Source: Candidatus Faecousia faecipullorum
Lineage (GTDB): Bacteria > Bacillota > Clostridia > Oscillospirales > Oscillospiraceae
NCBI GenBank assembly: GCA_018710805.1
Contig: DVJG01000178.1
Span: forward strand, 1-16,564
Length of the DNA stretch: 16,564 nt
Direction: 5' to 3'
In this document: piece by piece, positions 1 to 7,266 of the stretch
Numbering within the stretch: the stretch's first letter is position 1
Layout: every line of letters begins with the position of its first letter
Notes under the pieces: generated by a model
Told to the model about the DNA's origin: nothing
The model's input: the letters and a program-made list of their open reading frames with translations, nothing else
Database searches by the model: none
Program-made: the position numbers and the translations under genes

Positions 1-1254
1 GAGGCTCTGTCCGCCGTCGATGCCTCGAACATAGTTGATAATGGCGGTGCGGAAGGGGTAGTTCATGACGCTGTCCAGCTCGCCGTTTGTGAAATAGCGG
101 CGGCGCTGGCCATAGGCCATCTTATTGGAGGTATCCTCCCAGACTTCACCAATGAGCAGGGCATCAGGCTTTACCTCCCGGATGCGGCGGCGAAGCAGGG
201 AAATGAACTCGTCGGGCAGTTCATCGGCTACATCCAGGCGGAACCCGTCGGCGCCCAGCCGCAGCCAGTGGGCCACAACGCTGTCCTCGCCTGTGATGAT
301 ATATTCCAAAAACGCCGGGTCCATCTTATTGACCGTGGGAAGGGTCTCAAAGTTCCACCAGGAATGATAGTTATGGGGCCACTGGTAGAAGGTGTACCAG
401 CTATAGTAGGGAGAATCCGGGGAATTGTAGGCGCCAACGGTGTCGAAGGCCCCGTCCCGATTGAAATAGCGGCTGTTGGAGCCTGTGTGGGAGTAGACCC
501 CGTCCAGCACCACACGGATGCCCCGGTCGTGGGCCGCCTGGCACATTTCGGAAAAGTCCGCTTCCGTGCCCAGCATGGGGTCCGGCACCATATAGTCTCC
601 CGTGTCGTAGCGGTGGGAGGAAAAGCTCTTGGAAATGGGGTTCAGGTAGAGAATGGTGGTGCCAAGCTCTGCAATATAGTCCATTTTCTCGGTGATGCCC
701 TTGAAATTGCCGCCGTAAAAATCGTTGTTCAGCACCTGCCCGTCGGAGGTGGGCGCCCAGTCCACTTCTTCGTACCAGCTTTGGTGAATGGTGTAGGGTC
801 TCAGCTTTCCTGTCAGGTCGCAGCTGCCGCACTTGCGGAAGCGGTCCGGGAAAATCTGATAGATGGTGGCGCCTTTGGCCCAGTCGGGGGTATCAAAGTC
901 CCCGGGGATACAGCTCAGCTGCCACAGGTCCCCGGCCTCCATATTGGTGTCGTTTCCCTGCTTAAACAGCCGGAAGCCGCCGTCGGGGTTGTGGATAAAG
1001 AAATAGTAGAAGTAAAGTCCCGGCTCGGAAATGGAAAAGCTGCCGCTGAAAATTTGATACGGTCCCTCTTCCCGGGAAAAGAGCAGGTCCACGCTTTGGG
1101 CGTGGGCGCCGCCGTCGTAGTTTAAAATGCAGGTGACCTTCTCGGTCCGGACGGAAGCGGGGACATGAACGGAAAGGGTGCAGTTCTGGCCCGGCGTCAG
1201 GGTCCCGAAGGGGGTCTTATAGATGGGGTTCTTGCTGTCATAGAGGATTCTCAT
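1..1254 (-). CDS. GH13 alpha-glucan hydrolase (neopullulanase/alpha-glycosidase type), C-terminus cut by window edge
   Basis: Family 13 glycoside hydrolase acting on alpha-glucans or maltodextrins. It starts at ATG 1254, with GGAGG about 11 bases upstream, and 418 codons are visible without a stop; relatives are near 600 residues. Residues 1-115 look like an N-terminal beta-sandwich domain. The (beta/alpha)8 barrel opens with IYQIFPDRF near residue 122. Region I reads LDGVYSHTG (250-258). The nucleophile motif GFRLDVADE places the catalytic Asp at 341, and IGEVWED places the acid/base Glu at 370. The third catalytic Asp (usually HD) lies beyond the edge. There is no signal peptide, so the enzyme is probably cytoplasmic, acting on imported maltodextrin or glycogen. 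The gene is separated from rqcP by terminator-like hairpins and has its own promoter, so it is a separate transcription unit. The family is certain; the exact specificity (neopullulanase, cyclomaltodextrinase or alpha-glucosidase) cannot be told. Confidence 0.9.
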   Translation of the reverse strand, partial: MRILYDSKNPIYKTPFGTLTPGQNCTLSVHVPASVRTEKVTCILNYDGGAHAQSVDLLFSREEGPYQIFSGSFSISEPGLYFYYFFIHNPDGGFRLFKQGNDTNMEAGDLWQLSCIPGDFDTPDWAKGATIYQIFPDRFRKCGSCDLTGKLRPYTIHQSWYEEVDWAPTSDGQVLNNDFYGGNFKGITEKMDYIAELGTTILYLNPISKSFSSHRYDTGDYMVPDPMLGTEADFSEMCQAAHDRGIRVVLDGVYSHTGSNSRYFNRDGAFDTVGAYNSPDSPYYSWYTFYQWPHNYHSWWNFETLPTVNKMDPAFLEYIITGEDSVVAHWLRLGADGFRLDVADELPDEFISLLRRRIREVKPDALLIGEVWEDTSNKMAYGQRRRYFTNGELDSVMNYPFRTAIINYVRGIDGGQSL

Positions 1255-1291
1255 GGCTCTGGGGCCTCCTGATTATGGTTGTCCACTGGAA

Positions 1292-1320
1292 ATTATATCC
1301 GATTTTTCGGAAAAAGAAAA
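1292..1320 (-). promoter_or_regulatory. Candidate promoter of the GH13 gene
   Basis: Read on the minus strand there is a perfect TATAAT at 1297-1292, about 37 bases upstream of the start codon. The -35 region 17 bases further up is poor (TTTTCT), which would suit a regulated promoter. The expected leader is about 30 nt and carries the GGAGG site at 1266-1270. Confidence 0.5.
1298..1311. promoter_or_regulatory. Small inverted repeat inside the GH13 promoter spacer (operator candidate)
   Basis: TCCGA and TCGGA arms are separated by TTTT, directly next to the -10 hexamer. The position between -35 and -10 is where a repressor site would work. No regulator is assigned; this is inference from position and symmetry only. 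Confidence 0.3.
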
Positions 1321-1397
1321 GGGGAAAGTTTGGAGAAAAAAGGGCTTAAAAATCGTCGTTTCCACAAAAAATCTCCCTGTCTCCCCTTCCCTGCAAA

Positions 1398-1429
1398 AAA
1401 TGTGGGGAAAGTTTCCTTTCCCCACATTT
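1398..1429. repeat. Palindromic repeat, copy 1
   Basis: A perfect 14-bp inverted repeat: AAATGTGGGGAAAG at 1398-1411, loop TTTC, and the exact complement at 1416-1429. Transcribed from the minus strand, the loop is a GAAA (GNRA) tetraloop closed by a G-C pair. The same element in the same orientation recurs at 1634-1667. Confidence 0.85.
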
Positions 1430-1596
1430 CATCTTTTCAGAAAAGCCTCGCAGAGTTTGCCGCCTGAGGCGGCAAAGAAAGTCCGAAAAATTTTCCGCCG
1501 GGGCGTGTACCTGGCGGAAAATACTTCTCAGGCTCCAAGTGTGGAATTTGTCCCCCATCGGGGGGCAAATTATGCGCGCAGGAGACTGCAAAAAAC
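1430..1596. repeat. Non-coding hairpin cluster between the two palindrome copies
   Basis: No gene is seen here; the stretch is a run of short inverted repeats. CTTTTC/GAAAAG lies at 1433-1445. TTTGCCGCC/GGCGGCAAA is at 1456-1476 with a 3-nt loop. ATTTTCCGCC/GGCGGAAAAT is at 1490-1522 with a 13-nt loop. A 12-bp stem with one G-T pair is at 1545-1571, loop ATC. GCAG/CTGC with a GAGA loop is at 1578-1589. Very few bases lie outside a stem or loop. Function is unknown: 3'-UTR structure, a REP-like intergenic repeat or remnants of a mobile element are all possible. Confidence 0.7.
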
Positions 1597-1630
1597 CTGT
1601 CAAAAAGCCCCTCAAGGGGATTTTTGACAG
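1597..1630 (-). terminator. Strong hairpin, terminator-like, downstream of rqcP
   Basis: The stem is CTGTCAAAAA, one mismatch, then CCCCT, with a 2-nt loop and the matching arm at 1615-1630. It starts three bases after the hairpin adjoining rqcP. U-rich stretches sit inside the stem instead of after it, so termination is likely but not classical. With 1634-1667 it forms a tandem pair. Confidence 0.5.
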
Positions 1631-1633
1631 TCT

Positions 1634-1667
1634 AAAATGTGGGGAAAGTTTCCTTTCCCCACATTTT
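1634..1667 (-). terminator. Palindromic repeat, copy 2, forming the probable terminator of the rqcP operon
   Basis: A perfect 15-bp stem, AAAATGTGGGGAAAG at 1634-1648 and its complement at 1653-1667, with loop TTTC (GAAA on the minus strand). It begins one base past the rqcP stop codon (1669-1671). On the minus strand the distal arm ends in TTTTAG, giving a short U-tract. The sequence is nearly identical to the hairpin at 1398-1429. Confidence 0.65.
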
Positions 1668-1668
1668 C

Positions 1669-1908
1669 TCAAACTTCCTTATACATTCCCGCAGCGTCGT
1701 CTTTCCTGACGGTCTCGCTTACCTGCAGAACTTCCACTGCCACGGTCCGGGCACCCATGGCAATCTCCAAACGGTCGCCGACTTTTACGTCATAACTGGC
1801 CTTTACGGGTCTGCCGTTGACGCTGACACGGCCGTTGTCGCAGGCTTCGTTGGCCACGGTCCGGCGCTTGATCAGCCGCGAGACCTTCAAAAACTTGTCT
1901 AGCCGCAT
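1669..1908 (-). CDS. rqcP: S4-domain RNA-binding protein, RqcP/YabO family
   Basis: A 79-residue protein that is little more than one S4 RNA-binding domain: MRLDKFLKVSRLIKRR at the N-terminus, then VSVNGRPVKASYDVKVGDRL near residues 28-47. This matches RqcP (YabO), the Hsp15-related factor. In Firmicutes it binds the 50S subunit with peptidyl-tRNA and helps RqcH add poly-alanine tails to stalled chains during ribosome quality control. Length fits the family (about 80-90 residues). Its ATG overlaps the hup stop codon as TAATG, so translation is probably coupled. It is the last gene of the series and is followed at once by a perfect hairpin. In many Firmicutes it lies near spoVB and mazG; here hup sits between spoVB and rqcP. 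The family call is firm; the RqcP role is by homology. Confidence 0.9.
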   Translation of the reverse strand: MRLDKFLKVSRLIKRRTVANEACDNGRVSVNGRPVKASYDVKVGDRLEIAMGARTVAVEVLQVSETVRKDDAAGMYKEV

Positions 1909-2183
1909 TACTTTGCCACAATGTCCTTCAGGGCCTTGCTGGCCTTGAAAGCAGGAGCGCGGGTGGCGGGGATTTCGATGGGCTGCTTGGTGTGGGGATT
2001 CCGGCCCACACGAGCCTCCCGCTCGCGGATTTCAAAGGTACCAAAGCCGGAGACCTGCACCTTCTCGCCCTTCTGGAGTGCGGCAGTGACGGCGTCAATG
2101 GCGGCATTGATGACGCGCTCGGCGTCCTTTTTCGTCATTCCGGCGCTTTCGGCGGCGGCGGAGATGAGTTCGGTTTTATTCAT
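1908..2183 (-). CDS. hup: DNA-binding protein HU
   Basis: A 91-residue histone-like protein. It has the HU fold signatures MNKTELI at the start, GFGTFEIREREARVGRNPHT (residues 46-65, the family signature leading into the DNA-embracing arm), then the arm tip with the conserved proline in TKQPIEIPA, and FKASKALKD near the C-terminus. As a homodimer it bends and compacts nucleoid DNA. The ribosome binding site AGAGGT lies 7 bases before ATG. The 118-bp gap to spoVB is the largest inside the minus-strand series. It may hold a promoter (a TATAGA hexamer lies at 2214-2219 on the minus strand), but no well-spaced -35 was found. The stop codon overlaps the rqcP start. Confidence 0.95.
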   Translation of the reverse strand: MNKTELISAAAESAGMTKKDAERVINAAIDAVTAALQKGEKVQVSGFGTFEIREREARVGRNPHTKQPIEIPATRAPAFKASKALKDIVAK

Positions 2184-2301
2184 GGCATTTACCTCTTTCT
2201 TTCATTTCGGTTCTATAGACGCAGAGAGATTTCCTCTGTGAAAATCGAAATTAGATTAACATAATCCGGAGAAAAAAGCAAGGGCTATTTTCAGAATTTC
2301 C

Positions 2302-3894
2302 TTATAACTTCAGGAATTTCGCCAGTTTTGCACCCTTGGGAAGCAGCAGGCAATCCTCCTTTGTCAGAGCCTTCAGCTTCACGGCAGCCGCGGCATAAAT
2401 GACAATGCCCAATGCGATGGGCACGATAGTCTGGATGGCGACCCCGAAATGCAGTGCCCTCAGTACTGCTAGTGCGGCAAAGACGCCGACACCCATAATG
2501 AGAGAGGCAAGGGTGGAGGGGAGCAGATTCCGCAAAAATTCCGGAGGCTCCCGGAGAAGCTTTTTCATGGAGAAAATATTCACGGCGGTAATGGAGGAGT
2601 AGCACAGCAGAATACCCAGACTGGTACCCATGGTGGCAATGTGGGGGTTGCTGGTGATGATATACACGGCGATGAGATTCAGTACGCCGCCAACCAGCAT
2701 ATTGCCCATGGCCCGGACCGCCATGCCGTGGGCCTGCAAAATTGCGGTGGTCACGGTGACGATGCCGTTAAAAATAACGCTCAGGGCCAAAATCATCATG
2801 AGGATTCCCGCAAGGTCCAGGTTCTCCCCCCGGTAGAGGCCCAGAAATGCCATGACAGGCCGGGCCAGAATCGCAAGGCCTACAGTGCAGGGCATACTGA
2901 GAAGCCCCGTCAGTCGGATGGAAGCTTCTTCCGTCTCTTTGGCGTCTTTCTCATGGCACATGGTCAGATGCCCGGTGATGGCGGGGATAAGGCTCACGGA
3001 CATGGGGGTGGACAGGGCGCAGGGCAGGGCGAAAATGGTCTGGGCCATGGCGTAGATGCCTCGCATGGTATCGGCTTCCCCCTGAGTATAACCCAGCCGC
3101 AGGAGCTGGCCCATGTAGATCTTCGTTTCCAGCATGGTGAAGATCTGCAGCGCAGCGGAGCCGAAGGTAATGGGAATGGCAATGGCAAGAAGCCCCTTCA
3201 CCGTGTCGAGGTAGGGACGGGCTTGGTCAGGGGAATCCGGCAGAGTGACCTTGTTCCTCCGATAGGTCACAAACAAATAGACGGAGGAGGCCAGGCAGGC
3301 AGCGGTGACGCCCAGAATGGCGCCGCCGGCAGCTAAGGGGATGGAGTGGGTGAAGCGATAGGTAAAGTAGGCCAGCGGAATCCCCGAGGCCAATTTCACC
3401 ACCGCTTCGATGACCTGGGACATGGAAGTGGGGACCATGTCCGAAAGGCCCTGGAAGAAGCCCCGGTAGGTGCTCATAAAGCACACCAGAAACACGCAGG
3501 GTCCCAGGCAGCCTATGGCAGCCCAGGCGTCGGGCTGGTTCAGAAAAACCGCCAGCTCCCGGCAGAAAACCGTCATCAGAAAGGTTCCGGCAACGCCAAG
3601 ACCCAAGAACATGGCCCGGGCCGTAACATAGATGCGGTGAACCTGGTTATACTGGCCCAGGGAGTTGGCCTGGGAGATCATGCGGCTCATTGCCACGGGC
3701 AGTCCCGCAATGGAAATCATGAGCAGCACATTGTAGATATCGTAGGCGGTGTTGAAGTAGCCAAAGCCCTGCTCTCCGATGATGCCATTGAGGGGAATCT
3801 TGTACATGGCGCCCAGGAGCCGCACGGTAACCGTGGCCATGGTGAGAAGGGCGGTGCCGTGGAGGAAATTCTGTGCTTTGCGGGTGTCGGACAT
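2302..3894 (-). CDS. spoVB: SpoVB-like MOP-superfamily membrane flippase
   Basis: A 530-residue polytopic membrane protein of the polysaccharide/MurJ-type exporter group. The N-terminus (KAQNFLHGTALLTMATVTVRLLGAMYKIPL) is the typical SpoVB opening, followed by about 14 hydrophobic segments. SpoVB relatives move lipid-linked precursors and in Bacillus are needed for spore cortex formation; MurJ-like lipid II flipping is the likely activity. An in-frame ATG at 3939 exists, but ATG 3894 is preferred: AAGGAGG lies at 3900-3906, five bases upstream, and the sequence before it looks non-conserved and overlaps the upstream gene. That ribosome binding site overlaps the amidohydrolase stop codon, so the two are co-transcribed. 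A sporulation role is inferred from family; several paralogues often occur per genome. Confidence 0.85.
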   Translation of the reverse strand: MSDTRKAQNFLHGTALLTMATVTVRLLGAMYKIPLNGIIGEQGFGYFNTAYDIYNVLLMISIAGLPVAMSRMISQANSLGQYNQVHRIYVTARAMFLGLGVAGTFLMTVFCRELAVFLNQPDAWAAIGCLGPCVFLVCFMSTYRGFFQGLSDMVPTSMSQVIEAVVKLASGIPLAYFTYRFTHSIPLAAGGAILGVTAACLASSVYLFVTYRRNKVTLPDSPDQARPYLDTVKGLLAIAIPITFGSAALQIFTMLETKIYMGQLLRLGYTQGEADTMRGIYAMAQTIFALPCALSTPMSVSLIPAITGHLTMCHEKDAKETEEASIRLTGLLSMPCTVGLAILARPVMAFLGLYRGENLDLAGILMMILALSVIFNGIVTVTTAILQAHGMAVRAMGNMLVGGVLNLIAVYIITSNPHIATMGTSLGILLCYSSITAVNIFSMKKLLREPPEFLRNLLPSTLASLIMGVGVFAALAVLRALHFGVAIQTIVPIALGIVIYAAAAVKLKALTKEDCLLLPKGAKLAKFLKL

Positions 3895-3904
3895 AATTGC
3901 CTCC

Positions 3905-5221
3905 TTATTTTGCTTCGTCAAACAGATGGGGAATTGCATAGGTGGTGAGTTCTTCCACCACTTTGGGCAGGTCGATGGTTGGGAATTTTCCGTTCTGGTA
4001 GAGGATGCTGCCCCGCACCATGGTCATAGCCACGTCGCCGCCTTTGGCGGCCCAGACAAGGCCCGTGAGCACATTGTGGCAGGGCATGAGATGGGGCGCG
4101 GTGAAGTCGATGAGGGCCAGGTCCGCGTCCATGCCCACCTGGAGCATACCGCATTCCTTGCTGCGGCCCTGGGCCTGAGCCCCGGTGACCGTTGCCATCA
4201 TGAGCACGGCGGCAGAGGGCAGGGCAGCGGGGTCGCCGCTATGGCGTCTTGCATCCATGGCGCTGTAGCGGAGCACCTCAAACATATCGAGATTTCCGCA
4301 CTCAATGGCGCCGCCGGTGCCAAGGGCCACATTCATGCCCGCTTTCACGGATTCCAGAATGGGCAGGGACTCCCCGCCGTTCTTGGCGGCCTCTATGGGA
4401 AGCGCCACGGCAGTGACATGCTTCTTCCCCAGTAGTTTACGTTCGTCGGCGGTAAGATATGTACATCCGGCGGCAGTGGCAGGAACGTTAAAAAGGCCAT
4501 GGCAGTTCAGGAGCTCTCCGGGGCCCATGCCGGTTCTGTCCAGACAGGAGTCTGTCTCTCCCTGGGTAAGCGCCAGGTGCAGCTGCATTCCCAGACCCTG
4601 CTCAACGGCGTAGCCGGTCAGGCCCTCCCAGAGGCGGTAATTGCTGGTGTACTCGGCGTAGATGCCTGCGTCGATTTTGATGCGGCCGCCGTCATAGCCG
4701 TTCCACTTCTCCGCCACCCGCACCAGCTCTTGGCACTGCTCGTCGGTGTCGAAGTCAAAGTCTTCGTTTTCATCGATAAAGCGGTAGCTGGACAGAGCCA
4801 GATTTGCCTTGATGCCAGTCTCGGCCACGGCTTCGGCAGTGGCTTCGGGATAGTAGTAGAGGTCCGAAACGGAAGTCACGCCGAAGCGCAGGCATTCGGC
4901 AATGGCCAGCTTCGCCGCGACTTTGGCAGCCCGGGAGTCCATTTTGGCCTCTTTTTTCAGCAGGGCCTGCAATGCCTCGGTATTTCCCAGATCGTCGGTG
5001 TAGCACCGCAGGGCGGCGGTGGCGAGATGGGTGTGGCAATTGATGAGGCCGGGAATTGCCACCATGCCGGTGCCCTCGATGATGGTCTTGGGTGCCTCCT
5101 TCGGAGGCGTCTTGCCAAGATAGGCAATTTTTCCGTCCTGGATGCCGATATAGGCTCCAAAGATCACTTCCATTTTGGGGTTCATGGTCACGGCGGTGAC
5201 GTTGGAGATCAGAGTATCCAC
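3905..5221 (-). CDS. Amidohydrolase-superfamily protein (MtaD/TRZ-ATZ like) with degenerate active site
   Basis: A 438-residue protein starting at GTG 5221, with AAGGAGG seven bases upstream. The N-terminal beta-sandwich (MDTLISNVTAVTMNP), the barrel opening PGLINCHTHL (57-66) and the C-terminal GMDADLALID (363-372) identify the MtaD/SAH deaminase/TRZ-ATZ branch. Active members deaminate adenosyl compounds or related amines using one divalent metal. Here His63, His65 and His215 remain, but the catalytic Glu of HxxE is Leu218 (HLAL), the His of the usual AHC motif is Gly252, the metal-binding Asp of LGTDGA is Gly303, and the His of PHAPYT is Tyr188. Three metal ligands survive and the proton-transfer residues do not. 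The reading frame is intact and well expressed by context (23 bp from hemZ), so a non-deaminase or regulatory role is more likely than a decaying gene. The exact function is unknown. Confidence 0.8.
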   Translation of the reverse strand: MDTLISNVTAVTMNPKMEVIFGAYIGIQDGKIAYLGKTPPKEAPKTIIEGTGMVAIPGLINCHTHLATAALRCYTDDLGNTEALQALLKKEAKMDSRAAKVAAKLAIAECLRFGVTSVSDLYYYPEATAEAVAETGIKANLALSSYRFIDENEDFDFDTDEQCQELVRVAEKWNGYDGGRIKIDAGIYAEYTSNYRLWEGLTGYAVEQGLGMQLHLALTQGETDSCLDRTGMGPGELLNCHGLFNVPATAAGCTYLTADERKLLGKKHVTAVALPIEAAKNGGESLPILESVKAGMNVALGTGGAIECGNLDMFEVLRYSAMDARRHSGDPAALPSAAVLMMATVTGAQAQGRSKECGMLQVGMDADLALIDFTAPHLMPCHNVLTGLVWAAKGGDVAMTMVRGSILYQNGKFPTIDLPKVVEELTTYAIPHLFDEAK

Positions 5222-5243
5222 AGGGATACCTCCTTATACAAGA

Positions 5244-6662
5244 CTAGAGTAGCGCGAAGAGCTCCTGCTTCTGCCGGAGCACCTCAGGGAGCATTTCAAT
5301 ATACTGCTCGGGGAATTTGGGGTTGTGGAAGCGGCGCAGGTGGCCGTCGGCCAGATTGACCTTGTTCATACCCCCGCCTCCCAGGGAGAGGATGGTATGA
5401 ATTTCCTCCATCATGTAGATGTTGTAGAGGCAGTCCAGCCCGTCCCGGCTCCAGCCCACGTTTTCAAAGCTGCCGGACATATACTTCTGGCGGTACAGGT
5501 AGTAGGGTTTATAGTGCTTGCCCCGGAGAACGGTTTCGGCGTAGGCAACCATTTCTGCCACCTCTTCGGCGGCAGGAAGATTCTCCCGGCGTTCAAAGAG
5601 GTCCGCCCCTTTTTTAAGGGCCAGGGTGTGGACGGTGATGTTGGCGGGGTCCAATTCCGCCACGGAATCCAAAGACCGCCGGAAACCGTCCAGGGAATCC
5701 GTAGGCAGCCCTGCAATCAGGTCCATGTTGATGGCCTTAAAGCCTGCATCCACCGCCTGTCCATAGGCGCGGATCACATCGGAAGCCTTGTGAGGCCGTC
5801 CGCAGGCCCGGAGCACGGAATCGGCCATGGTCTGGGGGTTGATGCTCATACGGTCGGCGCCGTGCGCTCTGATGGTTCTGAGTTTTTCCCCGTCCAGGGT
5901 ATCCGGCCGCCCCCCTTCCACGGTAAATTCCAGGCACCCGGACAAGTCAAAGGCTTCCCCGATGGCGTCCAGAAGCCGCGCCATTTGGCTGGAAGTGAGA
6001 GTGGTGGGGGTGCCACCGCCGATATAGACTGTCCGCAGACGCTTCCCGGACTGCCGCAGAAGCTCCCCGGTAACGGAAATCTCCTGAAAAAGTGCCTGTA
6101 AGTAAGGCTCCAAAAGTTCGGTTTTCTTTCCCACTGTCCGGCTGACGAAGCTGCAGTAGGCGCACCTGGTGGGGCAGAAGGGAATGCCCACGTAAAGGGA
6201 CAGGTCGTTGGGTTCCAGGAGCGACGCGGCCTTCACCGTGGAAAGAGAGCAATCCACCGCCAGACGGCGGCGGTTTTCCGTGACATAGTAAATGTCCCGC
6301 ATCATTTTATCGGCGGAAGCAGGGGTGCCTCCTTCCAGAAGATGCCGTGTGGTGAGCTTTGTGGGCCGGACTCCGGCGAGAGCTCCCCAGGCGGGAGGCT
6401 CCGGAAGGAACTCCCGGGCCGCGAGATAATAGCTCTGCTGCAGGATCTGACGGCGGAGCCGCACGGTTTCGTCCTGGGCTTTCAGGCGGCGGGAACGGGT
6501 GACGGTTTTGCCGTCCAGGGTGATCTTCGCCGTGGCGGTGAGATAGGTGTTCCCCCGATGGAGGGCGGAAACCGCCTGGCCCTCCTGGCCTTCGGGAAAT
6601 AGGGCCAGCTGCAGCTGTTCCACGGCGTAACGGTCGTCGTGACCAATGAGTGTCAGTTTCAT
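5244..6662 (-). CDS. hemZ: Radical SAM protein, HemZ-type coproporphyrinogen dehydrogenase
   Basis: A 472-residue radical SAM enzyme of the HemN/HemW/HemZ group. The [4Fe-4S] motif is CPTRCAYC with Cys163, Cys167 and Cys170; the SAM-binding glycine stretch is YIGGGTPT (213-220). The 160-residue N-terminal extension before the cluster motif is characteristic of HemZ and absent from HemW. HemZ is annotated as an oxygen-independent coproporphyrinogen III oxidase. The cluster motif is followed by SF; the extra Cys found in HemN (CxxxCxYCxC) is absent, so true oxidase activity is not assured. ATG 6662 is chosen over longer in-frame starts because it begins the conserved MKLTLIGHDD and has AAGGA overlapping the stop codon of the MBL gene. 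It lies 8 bp after that gene. Confidence 0.87.
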   Translation of the reverse strand: MKLTLIGHDDRYAVEQLQLALFPEGQEGQAVSALHRGNTYLTATAKITLDGKTVTRSRRLKAQDETVRLRRQILQQSYYLAAREFLPEPPAWGALAGVRPTKLTTRHLLEGGTPASADKMMRDIYYVTENRRRLAVDCSLSTVKAASLLEPNDLSLYVGIPFCPTRCAYCSFVSRTVGKKTELLEPYLQALFQEISVTGELLRQSGKRLRTVYIGGGTPTTLTSSQMARLLDAIGEAFDLSGCLEFTVEGGRPDTLDGEKLRTIRAHGADRMSINPQTMADSVLRACGRPHKASDVIRAYGQAVDAGFKAINMDLIAGLPTDSLDGFRRSLDSVAELDPANITVHTLALKKGADLFERRENLPAAEEVAEMVAYAETVLRGKHYKPYYLYRQKYMSGSFENVGWSRDGLDCLYNIYMMEEIHTILSLGGGGMNKVNLADGHLRRFHNPKFPEQYIEMLPEVLRQKQELFALL

Positions 6663-6670
6663 AGTATTCC

Positions 6671-7264
6671 TTAACGCCCCAGATAGGGGTTGTATTTCTT
6701 TTCGGCGGAAAGCGTGGTGGTTTCTCCGTGGCCGGGCAGGACCCAGAAGCTGTCCGGGAGCTTCGCCAGCCGGGCCAGGGAGGCCTTTATGGCCTGCGGG
6801 TCTCCGCCGGGCAGGTCCCATCGGCCGCAGCTTCCCGCGAAGAGGGTATCCCCGGAAATCAGCGCGTCCTGGCAGGTCAGGCATACAGACCCCGGCGTGT
6901 GGCCGGGGGTCTCCATTACGGAGAAGGTCAGTCCCGCAAGATGCAGGGTGTCCCCTTCCCCATAGGTGTGGGTATAGTAGAGCGGTCCGGCGGTGAGCTG
7001 AGGCGGCAGGCTCAGGTCCTTGGGGTTTAGGTAGACCGCACAGTCCGTGTCCGCAGCCAGGTCCCGCACAGCGCCCACATGGTCAAAGTGTCCGTGGGTC
7101 AGAAGAATGGCCTCCAGCCGGAGCCCCAGGTCCTGGAGCTTTTCCGCAATGCGGTCCGGTTCGTATCCCGGGTCCACCACGCAGCAGGTCTTGGAATCTT
7201 CGTCATAGAGGATATAGCAGTTCACCTGGTAATCCCCCAGGGTCAGCATGGAAACTTTCAGCAT
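6671..7264 (-). CDS. MBL-fold metal hydrolase, glyoxalase II-like (YqgX family)
   Basis: A 197-residue single-domain metallo-beta-lactamase fold protein. All metal-binding motifs are present: THGHFDH (56-62), GHTPGS with His122, SGDT with Asp139, and PGHG with His179. It resembles Bacillus YqgX and other short hydroxyacylglutathione-hydrolase-like proteins, which lack the C-terminal glutathione-binding domain of true GloB. It therefore probably hydrolyses another thioester (for example a bacillithiol-type or lactoyl thioester); the substrate is not predictable from sequence. It starts 2 bp after dtd, and its GGAGGGG ribosome binding site lies in the last codons of dtd. The order dtd, MBL hydrolase, hemZ is common in clostridia. 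Confidence 0.88.
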   Translation of the reverse strand: MLKVSMLTLGDYQVNCYILYDEDSKTCCVVDPGYEPDRIAEKLQDLGLRLEAILLTHGHFDHVGAVRDLAADTDCAVYLNPKDLSLPPQLTAGPLYYTHTYGEGDTLHLAGLTFSVMETPGHTPGSVCLTCQDALISGDTLFAGSCGRWDLPGGDPQAIKASLARLAKLPDSFWVLPGHGETTTLSAEKKYNPYLGR

Positions 7265-7266
7265 GA

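Noticed and set aside
1398..1667. CRISPR array
   Set aside because: The repeats are palindromes of different sequence and irregular spacing; there is no regular repeat-spacer pattern and no cas gene.
1346..1672. Minus-strand open frame with a repeated CGERKLSPHF peptide, and plus-strand frames over the same region
   Set aside because: The repeat peptide is only the translation of the two palindromes; no ribosome binding site and no codon structure.
2214..2242. Promoter for hup (TTCACA ... TATAGA)
   Set aside because: The spacer is 19 bp and the hexamers are weak; kept only as a possibility in the hup entry.
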